Source: Methylobacterium sp. W2
GTDB taxonomy: Bacteria; Pseudomonadota; Alphaproteobacteria; Rhizobiales; Beijerinckiaceae
Length of the DNA stretch: 64,000 nt
Direction of reading: 5' to 3'
NCBI RefSeq assembly: GCF_020662345.1
Contig: NZ_VMOA01000010.1
Span: 62,001 to 126,000 of the forward strand
The position numbers were made by a program, and so were the translations under genes. Under the pieces are notes generated by a model. The model did not search any database, had not been told where the DNA came from, and was given only the letters and a program-made list of their open reading frames with translations. Of this stretch, positions 22,468 to 31,497 are shown piece by piece; within the stretch, counting starts at the first letter, position 1; every line of letters starts with the position of its first letter.

Positions 22468-22713
22468 ATGGCGGGCGCTGGAAAAATTCGGGCGGGCCGG
22501 TGCCACTGCGGCTCGGTGCGCTTTGAAGTGTCGCTGAGCGACGGCTTGCGATCGATCCGCCGCTGCACCTGCTCCTACTGCCGCATGCCGGGGGCGAAGC
22601 TAACGATCGTCCCTACACGACAGATGGTCTGCCTCTCAAATTTCGCCTCCCATAACCAGACCGGCAGCAAACCACCCGCTCCGGTCGCAGGTCCTCGACC
22701 ACCAAGCAATTAA
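22468..22713 (+). pseudogene. GFA-family protein, truncated 5' fragment
   Basis: The first 45 residues match glutathione-dependent formaldehyde-activating (GFA/Gfa-like) proteins: RCHCGSVRFEVSLSDGL, then RRCTCSYCRM with the zinc-binding Cys pairs. After that the frame (to 22713) loses all family features, including the later Cys motif, and becomes Pro-rich. The gene is therefore cut about one third in. A frameshift does not rescue it as far as I can see. Confidence 0.6.
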
Positions 22714-22983
22714 GAAGCGGACTTTCCCAGGTTATCAGAAGAGTCGAAAGCAGCCCCGGCAACGGTTACCAAACGTCAGATTTTCACCACTAGGATCGCT
22801 TTGAGGAGCGGCCCAACGCCGAACTGCGTCCGGTCGGCCGGCCACCTTCTGGATTGCCAGGGGAATACCGCTCATTCTGGGGACCGAAGGCGGCGTGGAT
22901 CGGCACCGTTATGGTGGCGCGAGCTGGGAGCGAAGTGGTATCGGTGATGCTCGCCAACTGCAGACTGAAACAGGAGCAAACTT

Positions 22984-23637
22984 ATGTCAGAGCCTGCACC
23001 ACGGCCCGTGATCACCTATTATTTCAGCTTTATTTCGCTCTGGTCCTACGTTGGCAGTCGGGCTTTCCAGGCGCTTGCCCAACGCCACACCGCCGAGATT
23101 GACTATAGACCAGTCAACCTGCTGGAAGTTTTCGCGGCAGGCGGCGGCAAGCCGGTCAAAGAGCGGCCTTTGCAACGCCAAGCCTACCGGCTTGTCGAAA
23201 TGCAGCGCTGGCGAATTATCCGCGACATCCCGCTGGTCTTTCACCCGAAATTCTACCCTGCCGACCCCTCGTTGGCGCACCGCGTGCTGCTCGGCGCACT
23301 CGACGAAGGCGCCGACGTCGCCGGTTACGTACATGCGGGTCTGTCGGCGGTTTGGGCGGACGAACTCGATATTGCCGATCCGGATACTATCGTACGGCTC
23401 GCCAATGCGTCCGGGCTCGATGGTTTACGTCTTCTGGAAGGTGCATCCGCGCCGGACTTGCTCACGCGCGAAGCATCCCTGACACACGAAGCGATTTCCC
23501 GGCAACTCTTCGGGGCGCCGTTTTACTTCTACCGCGAAGAGCCGTTCTGGGGTCAGGACCGACTCGATCTGCTCGATGCAGCGATATCGGAAGGTTGCGA
23601 ACCAATCCCGCTGCCCAACCTATCCGTCCCGGCCTGA
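22984..23637 (+). CDS. 2-hydroxychromene-2-carboxylate isomerase-like (DsbA-fold) protein
   Basis: A 217-residue thioredoxin-fold protein of the NahD/kappa-class GST group. It opens with ITYYFSFISLWSYVGSRAFQ, where the Ser-Pro motif typical of true isomerases is replaced by SFISL. It continues with IDYRPVNLLEVFAAGGGKP, and ends in the family segment LFGAPFYFYREEPFWGQDRLDLL. The known enzymes act with glutathione in naphthalene degradation. No other such genes are here, so the substrate is open. Its 3' end overlaps the convergent permease gene by about 85 bases. Confidence 0.8.
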   Translation: MSEPAPRPVITYYFSFISLWSYVGSRAFQALAQRHTAEIDYRPVNLLEVFAAGGGKPVKERPLQRQAYRLVEMQRWRIIRDIPLVFHPKFYPADPSLAHRVLLGALDEGADVAGYVHAGLSAVWADELDIADPDTIVRLANASGLDGLRLLEGASAPDLLTREASLTHEAISRQLFGAPFYFYREEPFWGQDRLDLLDAAISEGCEPIPLPNLSVPA

Positions 23638-24983
23638 TCAGCGATAGCGCGCTTACCCGCGCCGTTGAATAAGGCATTGAGAGCTAGGGCCGCGAGTGCG
23701 GTCAGCAGGATCGGGTCCTTGACGATAGGGTTCCACGCCTCGGGCACCAGCTTGAAGAACTGCGGCTGCACGATGGGGATCAATCCAATCCCGAGTGAGA
23801 CCGCGATGATGAGCGCATCTCGGCTGCCAGGCCGGGCGAAGTCGATCTGCCCGAGGATGCGAATGCCGGTCGCGGCAACCATCCCGAACATGACAAGCGC
23901 AGCGCCGCCCAAGACGGGTTGAGGGATCGAGGCCGCGACGAAGGCCACCTTGGGCACGAGGCCGAGCAACAGCATGATTCCGCCGGCCGCCGCACAGACC
24001 CAGCGACTGTGGACGCCCGTGAGACCAACTAATCCGACATTCTGCGAATAGGACAGGTAGGGAAAGGTGTTGAACACACCACCGATCAGTGTCCCGAGCG
24101 CGTCCGCACGCAAGCCCCGGGCGATATCACGCGTGCCAACGGCGCGGCCCGTCATGACCGAGAGGGCCAAGAACATGCCGGTTGCCTCTATGAAGACGAT
24201 CGTCATCACGAGGCAGAGGATCAGGGAGGGCACAAGGTGAAAGGTCGGAAGGCCGAATGCGAAGGGCAAGACGAGGCGTAGCCATGGTTCTGCACCCAGC
24301 CCGTCGAGATTTGTCCAACCCATCGCCGCGGTCACGGCATAACCGAAGAGAATACCAATCAGCACAGCGACATTGGCGACGAAGCCGCGAGCAAACCGGG
24401 CGAGTAAGAGGATGACGCTGAGCACGAGGCCAGCGACGAGGATATGACCGGTCGCACCAAACTCGGGCGTGGCCGCGCCGCCGCCCGCCCACCCGACGGC
24501 TACGCGCGTGAGCGCGATGCCAATCATCGTTAAAATCGTTCCCGTTACGACGGGCGGGAAGAAAGGCATCAGACGGCCGATAAAGGGCACGATGGCCAGC
24601 CCGAACAGGCCGGCAACAATCACCGCGCCATAAATCCCTTCCAGGCCAACTCCAGGTATCGCGGCGATCGCTAGGAGCGGCTGGATCGCGACCGCGGTGA
24701 CGCCCATGATGACAGGCAAACGGATGCCGAATGGACCGATTCCAATAGTCTGGATCAACGTCGCGATTCCGCAGGCAAATAGATCGGCATTGACCAGCAA
24801 TGCAATCTGATCCTTTGGCAATTTGAGTGCCCCGCCAACGATCAGCGGCACGGCAATAGCATTGGCGTACATGACAAGGACGTGCTGAAGGCCGAAAGCA
24901 GCAAGGCGCGGCGCTGGAAGAAGCTCGTCTACTCTGTCGGTAACGGCCGCAGATTGTGCGACGATGGGGGGCTGATCGTCCAT
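23553..24983 (-). CDS. Nucleobase:cation symporter-2 family permease (xanthine/uracil type)
   Basis: A 476-residue inner-membrane permease of the NCS2 family, importing purines or uracil with protons. It has 12 or more hydrophobic segments. Signature parts include FGLQHVLVMYANAIAVPLIV, PVIMGVTAVAIQP and the substrate region FNTFPYLSYSQNVGLVGLTG. The residue pattern is closer to xanthine/urate carriers than to uracil carriers, but this is a judgement by eye. Its last 28 codons overlap the convergent isomerase gene. Confidence 0.88.
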   Translation of the reverse strand: MDDQPPIVAQSAAVTDRVDELLPAPRLAAFGLQHVLVMYANAIAVPLIVGGALKLPKDQIALLVNADLFACGIATLIQTIGIGPFGIRLPVIMGVTAVAIQPLLAIAAIPGVGLEGIYGAVIVAGLFGLAIVPFIGRLMPFFPPVVTGTILTMIGIALTRVAVGWAGGGAATPEFGATGHILVAGLVLSVILLLARFARGFVANVAVLIGILFGYAVTAAMGWTNLDGLGAEPWLRLVLPFAFGLPTFHLVPSLILCLVMTIVFIEATGMFLALSVMTGRAVGTRDIARGLRADALGTLIGGVFNTFPYLSYSQNVGLVGLTGVHSRWVCAAAGGIMLLLGLVPKVAFVAASIPQPVLGGAALVMFGMVAATGIRILGQIDFARPGSRDALIIAVSLGIGLIPIVQPQFFKLVPEAWNPIVKDPILLTALAALALNALFNGAGKRAIADQAGTDRLGSGIGSQPSDIAASSRSSRS

Positions 24984-25124
24984 TTATTAGGCCACTTACT
25001 AGTACGCCACACGAGTGTCTCGTTTCCTTTTTTGTATTGCTACAGTCAATAGTAAAAAATTACAAAATACCAGATAAAAGGAGATAGTATTTTCATGGCG
25101 AGTCATTTTATCGCTGCCAGTTCA

Positions 25125-25500
25125 TGATCAGCCCCCATTGAAGTGGTCCGCCCTTTGGTATGGCGTTTGAGCCTGGAGGACGGACGAGATAGCAAAGCAC
25201 CCGAAGCCCGAGGAGATCGTCGCCAAGCTACGGCAGGCGGATGTGCTGATCTCACTGGGCCAGAGCGTGGCCGATACAATCCGCGCGCTCGGCGTGAGTT
25301 CAGTGACATACTACCGGTGGGGGCGTGAGTTTGGCGGCCTGAAGTCGGATCAGGTTCGGCGGATGAAGGATCTGGAGACCGAGAACGCTCGGCTGCGAAA
25401 GGCGATTGCGGATCTCACCCTCGACAAGCTGATCTTGCAGGATGCGTCCCGGGGAAGCTTCTGGGCCCCGCGCGCCGACGCGCCTGTGTCGAGCACATCA
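25125..25500 (+). pseudogene. IS3-family insertion sequence remnant with transposase ORF A fragment
   Basis: A left end is suggested by TGATCAGCCCCCA at 25125. A frame from about 25189 encodes an IS3-type ORF A: KHPKPEEIVAKLRQADVLIS, then TIRALGVSSVTYYRW (helix-turn-helix) and the leucine-rich DLETENARLRKAIADLTLDK. The expected start codon is ATA in place of ATG. The integrase ORF B is missing, and soon after 25500 the sequence passes into a LysR fragment. The element is not functional. Confidence 0.7.
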
Positions 25501-25548
25501 TGTTGACGATGACCGTCTTCGAGCACCGCGCCTGTCGGGCGCTCGGAC

Positions 25549-25767
25549 ACCCTCGACGACCAGCAACTGATGATCGAGGTGGCCGCCAAGGGAGGCGGCC
25601 TCGCCTACGTCTGGGAGGATCGCGCTAGGCCGTACCTCGATGCCGGGACGCTGGACCTCTGCCTGGAGGCGTGGTGCCCGGTGAAGGGCGACCTGTTCCT
25701 CTACTATCCAAGCCGAAGGCATGTCTCCGGCGGTCTCAGGGTCCTGATCGACCGCATGCGGATCTGA
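25549..25767 (+). pseudogene. LysR-family regulator, C-terminal fragment
   Basis: The last 70 or so codons of a LysR regulator: LDDQQLMIEVAAKGGGLAYV, WEDRARPYLDAGTL, and FLYYPSRRHVSGGLRVLIDR. This matches the tail of the effector domain in CrgA-like LysR proteins. The 5' part is gone and the fragment abuts the IS3 remnant, which suggests an IS-mediated deletion. Not functional. Confidence 0.72.
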
Positions 25768-25866
25768 TGCTGCGGATGGAATGCGACGAGCGGGCGACGG
25801 CGCCATCAACGCCCCCACGAACGGATAGGGCGTGTCGGCGCTCGGGAACGCCGGCGCACCGAAGTT

Positions 25867-27258
25867 CTACGTCATCTTCGCGGCGGCGAAAGCGCGGGCT
25901 TTGCCGGGGTCGGGGGGCGCCGGGATCATCCTGTTCGTCGCGAACGCGAATGCGTTAACGAGGCCCATGGCCACGAACCCCGCCGCCAATGCGACGAACA
26001 TGCCCGTAATGCCGAACCCCAGCGCCGCCGCGATCCAGGCGCCACCGAGCGCCACGCCCATGCGAAGAAGGCTGGCGGCAAGCGGCCAGCCGACGCGACC
26101 CGCACCCTGAGCGGCGAAGTAGAGGGCCAGCCCGAAGCCGAAGAATCCGTAGAACGGAGCGACGATGCGCAGGTACAGCGAGCCCGTTTCGAGCATCGCC
26201 GGATCGTCACCGAAAAGGCCGAGCCACGCGGCGGGATACAGAGCTGCCATGAGCCCGATTGTCTCCGTCAAGACACCGGCCGCGACGGCGCCCGTCAGCG
26301 CGGCCCGTCGCGCCCGGGCATGGTCGCCGGCTCCGAGCGCCGTCCCGACGATGGCGGCGATGGGTGAGCCAAGCCCGAACACGAGCGGGACTAGGAGATA
26401 TTCGAGCCGTGCGCCGGTTCCGTATCCGGCCACGGCCGCCGGGCCTGCAGTCCCGACGAAGCCGGTTGCGGCGATGACCGTGACGTTCGAGGTCATGCTG
26501 GCAATACCCGAGAGCACGCCGATGCGCAGTATCTCCCGGGACGGCGCCCAGGTCAGTTTGGGGAGGCTACGGCTCGGATGCAGGACACCCCGGCCGGACC
26601 ACAGATAGATGGCGAAGACCGTGGATCCCACTGCGTAGTAGGCGACAAACGCAACGCCGCCGCCGGTGATCCCGAGCATTGGAAGCGCGCCCCAACCGAA
26701 GATGAGCACGGGCGATAGTGGGATCAGCACGACGGCCCCGAGACACGCGACGAGCGCCGGAAGCACCATGTTGCCGGTGCCGCGGATCACCGCCGCGAGC
26801 GCGTTGAACAGCCATATCAGGATGGCACCGCCGAAGACGATCGTCGCATAGGCGGTCGCCGCCCCGAGCGATCCGCCAGTCCCGCCCATCAGCGCGTAGA
26901 GGGATGGCCCGAGGGTCAGGGCGAGGAGAGTCGTGGCGATCCCCAGGCCGATGCCGAGAACCGCCGCATGCCATGCGAGGAGCCCCGCATCCGCCTGCCG
27001 CCCGGCGCCGAGGGCGCGCGAGACCGCCGATTGGATGCCTCCGCCCATGCCGCCCGCGGAGAGCATTTGGACGAGCATCACCACAGGGAAAACGAGTGCC
27101 ATGCCGGCCAGCGCATCGGTGCCGAGCGCCGCGACGAAGTACGTCTCGATCAGGCCGACGGAGGTCTGGACCATCATCACGAGGATGTTCGGCGCCGCCA
27201 TCCTGACCAGGGTCGGCATCAGGGGGGCTTCGAGCAGGCGGCGCGTGCGAACGTCCAT
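25867..27258 (-). CDS. MATE-family efflux transporter
   Basis: A 463-residue multidrug and toxin extrusion protein with about 12 membrane segments in two halves. Recognisable parts are LMPTLVRMAAPNILVMMVQT, VGLIETYFVAALGTDALAGM and VQSAVSRALGAG-like GGGIQSAVSRALGAGR in the first half, with IVGTALGAGDHARARRAALT in the second. It exports organic cations or other compounds using H+ or Na+. The ATG at 27258 is 10 bases after the stop of a small gene. It is the last gene of the minus-strand cluster led by the TetR regulator, so it may export that cluster's product. Confidence 0.9.
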   Translation of the reverse strand: MDVRTRRLLEAPLMPTLVRMAAPNILVMMVQTSVGLIETYFVAALGTDALAGMALVFPVVMLVQMLSAGGMGGGIQSAVSRALGAGRQADAGLLAWHAAVLGIGLGIATTLLALTLGPSLYALMGGTGGSLGAATAYATIVFGGAILIWLFNALAAVIRGTGNMVLPALVACLGAVVLIPLSPVLIFGWGALPMLGITGGGVAFVAYYAVGSTVFAIYLWSGRGVLHPSRSLPKLTWAPSREILRIGVLSGIASMTSNVTVIAATGFVGTAGPAAVAGYGTGARLEYLLVPLVFGLGSPIAAIVGTALGAGDHARARRAALTGAVAAGVLTETIGLMAALYPAAWLGLFGDDPAMLETGSLYLRIVAPFYGFFGFGLALYFAAQGAGRVGWPLAASLLRMGVALGGAWIAAALGFGITGMFVALAAGFVAMGLVNAFAFATNRMIPAPPDPGKARAFAAAKMT

Positions 27259-27268
27259 GTCGAAGCTC

Positions 27269-27511
27269 TCAGGCGTTCCATTGGTGGGGGCCGGGCCTGT
27301 CGGAACCCGCGGGCGCCGCTCGCGAGCGGGCATCCTCCGAACTTCCGACGATGGCTCGCAGCGACGCGAACTCAGCTTCGAGCCGCGCAATGCGTCGGTC
27401 TCGGATTTCCCCCTCGGTCAAGCCCATCGCAGCTTCGATGTCCCTGAGCCTGTCGAGGTCGCGTCGCCATGAGTCCGGTGAAGACCGGTTGCGAAACAAG
27501 GGGCCGATCAT
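27269..27511 (-). CDS. Small hypothetical protein, helical
   Basis: An 80-residue frame lying between the NHL-like gene and the MATE gene on the same strand, ending 10 bases before the latter. The sequence is Arg/Glu-rich and looks helical (SWRRDLDRLRDIEAAMGLTE, then RRIARLEAEFASLRAIVG), compatible with a coiled coil. I do not recognise a family. An upstream ATG at 27550 in the same frame would overlap the NHL-like gene by 14 bases. Confidence 0.5.
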   Translation of the reverse strand: MIGPLFRNRSSPDSWRRDLDRLRDIEAAMGLTEGEIRDRRIARLEAEFASLRAIVGSSEDARSRAAPAGSDRPGPHQWNA

Positions 27512-27536
27512 GCTCGTGCCTCCGGTTGACGCCGCT

Positions 27537-28496
27537 TCAATCCACGGCAATCGAACGGAGATGGAAACTGGGAACCACCCCTCCGCCCTTCGCCGGCTGT
27601 GAGAGAAGTCCCAGCTGCCCTTCGGCGACCCAGATCCTGTCGCCGGCGACCGTCACGCCCGTAGGGCCGGCGAACTGACGGATCGGCTCGATCCGAGCCA
27701 CGGCACCCGCGACCGTGACGCGGCTGAGCGCGCCGCTGCCCTCGACCATCAGGAACCCGTCCTCGAAGGTGCGCAGCCCGTCCGGATACTTAAGGGGGTG
27801 CGTCGTTTCGAGTTTCGTGATCGGGCCCGCGGTCCCGTCCTTTACCTCAATACGGAACAGCTCCCCGCCGAGGAAGGTGTTGACGTAGAGGTTGCCGTCC
27901 GAGCCGAAGGCGATGCCATCGAGCCCGTTCTTCAGGATCTCGTTATCTACGAAGACCTCGAACTCGCCGGCGCCTGGCCTCAACCTCAGGATACGGGGAG
28001 CGAAGGTGTTCGTCACGTAGAGCGCACCCTGCGCGTCGAGGACGAAGTCGTTCGCGAGAGCCTTCTCGCCCGGCAAGCGGACGCTCTGCTTGAGGGCGCC
28101 GGTCGCGAGGTCGAACGCCTTGACCCAGCCGCCTTCCGTCGTGGTCGGCCCCTTGGCCCCGATGGCCGTGGCATCGTTCGAGGCGACCCACAGGGTTCCC
28201 CGTTTCTCATCCGCCAGGACACCGAAGGTCGATCGCGTCCCATGGTCGCCGGGCTTCAGGAAAGGCGTCGTCACCTCGCCGTTCCCGGTGATCCTCAGTA
28301 CGCCGCCGTCGGCGATGCTGCTGACGTAGAGCGTGCCGTCCGAGACCGATGTCACGCTCTCTGGGAATCGGGAGCTGTCCGGCAGGCGTATCTCCGACGT
28401 CCGTTCCAACGCCGCGGCGGGCAATCCCACCCCGGCGAAGAGGATCGCCAGCATCGACAGCCTGATCGCGTGCCGCAGAGGTTCGACGTGTCTCAT
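27537..28496 (-). CDS. Secreted NHL/SMP-30-like beta-propeller protein
   Basis: A 319-residue protein with an N-terminal signal peptide (LSMLAILFAGVGLPAAALE) and repeated propeller blades: SVSDGTLYVSSIADGGVLRI, FVLDAQGALYVTNTFAPRIL, GIAFGSDGNLYVNTFLGGEL. It resembles SMP-30/gluconolactonase and NHL-repeat proteins, which bind or hydrolyse lactones, but I cannot see a metal-ligand set that proves activity. The ATG at 28496 is preceded by AACGGAAGGATCAGGCC. It sits between the thiolase and the MATE exporter. Confidence 0.72.
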   Translation of the reverse strand: MRHVEPLRHAIRLSMLAILFAGVGLPAAALERTSEIRLPDSSRFPESVTSVSDGTLYVSSIADGGVLRITGNGEVTTPFLKPGDHGTRSTFGVLADEKRGTLWVASNDATAIGAKGPTTTEGGWVKAFDLATGALKQSVRLPGEKALANDFVLDAQGALYVTNTFAPRILRLRPGAGEFEVFVDNEILKNGLDGIAFGSDGNLYVNTFLGGELFRIEVKDGTAGPITKLETTHPLKYPDGLRTFEDGFLMVEGSGALSRVTVAGAVARIEPIRQFAGPTGVTVAGDRIWVAEGQLGLLSQPAKGGGVVPSFHLRSIAVD

Positions 28497-28612
28497 GGCC
28501 TGATCCTTCCGTTGTTCGTTGGTTGGCGACGAAGCCCGCGTCCCCGGTCCGTCACCGGGGATCGAGCAAGCCCCCGGGTAAGCCAGCTCGCGGACGAGGA
28601 TGCACGTGCGAG

Positions 28613-29800
28613 TCAGATGGCTTCCAGCAGGAGGGCGATGCCCTGACCACCACCGATGCAGAGGGTGACGAGACCGCGCCGGATGCCGTCCCTGCGCATG
28701 GAATGGAGAAGCCGCGTCGTCAGGACCGCACCGGTCGCGCCGATGGGATGGCCATGCGCGATGGCACCACCCTCGACGTTGACGATGTCCTCGGGCAAGC
28801 CGAGTTCCTTGGCCACCGCCAGGGGTACGACGGCGAAGGCTTCGTTGATCTCGACGCGCTCGATGTCGCCGAGGGACCATCCGGCGCGGTCCAGCGCTTG
28901 GCGGACGGCCGGCACGGGCCCCAGGCCGAACAAGCCCGGCTCGCAGGCGCCGATGCCATGGGCGACGAGGCGTCCGAACGGCCTCAGCCCGGCGGTCTCG
29001 GCGAAGGCGCGCTCCGCCACGACCATCGCCGCCGCGCCCGAATTCAGGCCCGGTGAATTACCCGCCGTGATCGTCCCGTCCTTGCGAAACGCCGGCCTGA
29101 GCTTGGCCAGGGTCTCGGCCGTCGTCTCGGGACGGGGCGCCTCGTCGCGCGCGAATGTCTCCTGGCCTTTCCGCCCCTTGATCTCGACGGGAGCGATCTC
29201 GTCGTCGAATGCGCCGGTGGCCTGCGCCTTAGCGAACCGCGCCTGGGAGCGGGCCGCCCAGGCATCCTGCGCTTCGCGACTGATTTCGGACTTCGCAGCG
29301 AGATCCTCGGTGTGCCAACCGGAGTGCTCGCCCGAGAAGGCATCGTTGAGCCCGTCGTTCAGCATGCTGTCGAGGATCTGGGCGTGTCCCATGCGATGGC
29401 CCCAGCGGCCGCCCTCCATCAGGTACGGCGCCCGGTCCATGTTCTCCATGCCGCCCGCTATGGCGACGTCGTGGTGTCCGAGGCGGATCTCGTCCGCCGC
29501 CGTGGCGATGGCCTGAGCCCCGGATCCGCAGACACGGTTCACCGTCAGCGCCGGCACCGCGACCGGGATACCTCCGTTCACGGCGGCTTGGCGGGCCGGG
29601 TTCATGCGGTTGCCGGCCTGGACGACGTTGCCCATCGTGACGCTACCGAGCAGGCCCGCGTCGAGGACCGAACGGCGAAGCGTCTCGCGAATGGCGAAGG
29701 CGCCGAGATCCGTGGCGGAGACCGCTCTCAGGCTTCCACCGTAGGTACCGATGGCGGTCCGGACTGGATTGCAGAGAACGATGTCACGCAAGGTTTTCAC
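28613..29800 (-). CDS. Acetyl-CoA acetyltransferase / thiolase
   Basis: A 395-residue thiolase. All catalytic elements are present: the nucleophile Cys in VNRVCGSGAQA, the Asn-Glu in INEAFAVVPLAVAKEL, the active His in GGAIAHGHPIGATGA and the second Cys in LVTLCIGGGQGIALLLE. It condenses or cleaves acyl-CoA. In this cluster, beside a ketosynthase and a MATE exporter, a biosynthetic condensation is as likely as degradation. Length is normal. Confidence 0.93.
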   Translation of the reverse strand: MKTLRDIVLCNPVRTAIGTYGGSLRAVSATDLGAFAIRETLRRSVLDAGLLGSVTMGNVVQAGNRMNPARQAAVNGGIPVAVPALTVNRVCGSGAQAIATAADEIRLGHHDVAIAGGMENMDRAPYLMEGGRWGHRMGHAQILDSMLNDGLNDAFSGEHSGWHTEDLAAKSEISREAQDAWAARSQARFAKAQATGAFDDEIAPVEIKGRKGQETFARDEAPRPETTAETLAKLRPAFRKDGTITAGNSPGLNSGAAAMVVAERAFAETAGLRPFGRLVAHGIGACEPGLFGLGPVPAVRQALDRAGWSLGDIERVEINEAFAVVPLAVAKELGLPEDIVNVEGGAIAHGHPIGATGAVLTTRLLHSMRRDGIRRGLVTLCIGGGQGIALLLEAI

Positions 29801-29827
29801 CTCCTTGGTTCAAGTCGGTGATCGGCC

Positions 29828-29992
29828 TCAGGAGATCCTGAACCAGTCGGAAATATCCCAGGTCCGGTCGGCGTCAGGCGCAGGGTCGGCCTCGGCGGCT
29901 TTACCCGGGGCGGGTGTCCTGCCGGGCTTGGACTCCGTGCCGCCCTCGGCTTCGACTGCTTCCTCGTCACGACCGGTGAGTGTGTTGTTCAT
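29828..29992 (-). CDS. Small hypothetical protein (54 aa)
   Basis: An ATG at 29992 starts a 54-residue frame ending at 29828, 28 bases before the thiolase start. The sequence is acidic and Pro/Ala-rich, and ends with TWDISDWFRIS. It is in the same direction as its neighbours and has coding-like third-position GC. No family is recognised, and it may be a chance frame. Confidence 0.35.
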   Translation of the reverse strand: MNNTLTGRDEEAVEAEGGTESKPGRTPAPGKAAEADPAPDADRTWDISDWFRIS

Positions 29993-30127
29993 GGTCGCCG
30001 TACCCCATGGATGGACCGTCGAATTCCCGACGCGGTCCGATTGCTGATGGCCAATTAAATATTATGATCAACATCTATTGTGGTAGGGTGAGTGCGTCAA
30101 CCGCCCTGGCATCCGTCCCAGAAAGAT

Positions 30128-31412
30128 TTAGGTCGAGACGGTTCGGTCCGGTGACATCCGCCTGAGGACGAGGCTGGCGTTGACCCCGCCGAACCCGAAG
30201 CCGTTCGACAGGGCATACTCGACGGAAATGGAGCGGGCGGTTGGGCCGATGAGGTCCATCCCCTTCGAGGCGTCATCGGGATCGGTGAGGTTCAGCGTCG
30301 GGGGCAGGATGCCGTCGCGGAGTGCCATCGCCGTGATGATCGCCTCGACGGCGCCGGCGGCTCCGAGAAGGTGGCCTGTCGCGGACTTGGTCGACGAGAT
30401 CGCCGGCCCCCCCCTCACCGAACACCGAACGGATTGCGGCCAGCTCGCCGGCGTCGCCGACCGGGGTGGCCGTCGCATGGGCGTTCACGTAGCCGATGTC
30501 GGCGGGTGTGAGCCCCGCCATCGCAAGGGCCGTGACGATGGACTGCCGCGCACCGCTCCCGTCCGGGGGACCCGCGGTGAGGTGGTAGGCATCCGCGCTG
30601 GTGCCGTACCCGACGAGTTCGACCAATGGGACCGCACCCCGCGCCAGGGCATGGGCCAGCGTTTCCAGAACGAGGATGCCCGCACCCTCGCCCATGACGA
30701 ACCCGTCGCGGCGCCGGTCGAACGGGCGGGATGCCTCGGCGGGCGCGTCGTTGAAGCCGGTGGATAGGCTGCGTGCCGCGGCGAAGCCGCCGAGCGCCAC
30801 TCGGGTGACGCACGCCTCCGCACCGCCGCAGACGACGACGTCCGCCTCGCCGCTGCGGATGAGGCGCATGCCGTCCCCGATGGCCTGGACGCTGGCGGCG
30901 CAGGCCGTGACCGGGGCTCCGAGCGGTCCCTTGAAGCCGTATCGGATGGAGACATGGCCGGCGGCGAGGTTGACGAGGAAGGCCGGTACGGTGAACGGCG
31001 AGAGGCGCGAGGCGCCGCGTGTACGGACGGTCTCCACCGCGTCCGTGATGGTTTGGAAGCCGCCCACCCCGGATGCGATGACCGTAGCGGTCCTGATGCG
31101 CTCGGTCTCGCTGCCCGGCTTCCAGCCCGACTGGCGCAGCGCCTGATCAGCCGCGACCAGCGCGAACTGAATGAAGCGGTCCATCTTCCGGCGATCCTTG
31201 ACTGGGATCAGGGCGTCCGGGTCGAAGCCGTCCGCCTCCTCGTCCTTCGCCGGCACGATCCCCGCCACCTTCGCGTCGATGTCCGGAACGATGTCGTCTG
31301 GCAGACGCCGGAGGCCGGACTCCGATGCGACGAGGCGGCGCCACATTCCCTCAATGCTGCTGCCGAGGGGAGAGACGACGCCCATCCCGGTGACTACGAT
31401 GGGTTCGCGCAT
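30128..31412 (-). pseudogene. FabF-type beta-ketoacyl-ACP synthase with a one-base frameshift
   Basis: A KAS II family ketosynthase split over two frames. The N-terminal frame starts MREPIVVTGMGVVSPLGSSI and contains the nucleophile Cys in VTACAASVQAIGDG and the first His in VNAHATATPVGDAGE. The C-terminal frame resumes with GPAISSTKSATGHLLGAAGA, carrying the second His, and ends in NGFGFGGVNASLVLRR. The break lies at the C8 run at 30407-30414 (G8 on the coding strand). All triad residues survive, so this is either a very recent mutation, slippage-tolerant expression or a sequencing error. A repaired protein would be about 428 residues. Confidence 0.85.
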
Positions 31413-31497
31413 CGACGGTATCCTGGGTTCTGGGGAAAACTTGCTATTGCGCCGCTCAGGTCGTTCGACCCGACGAGCCTGCCACGACCTTGGGTGG

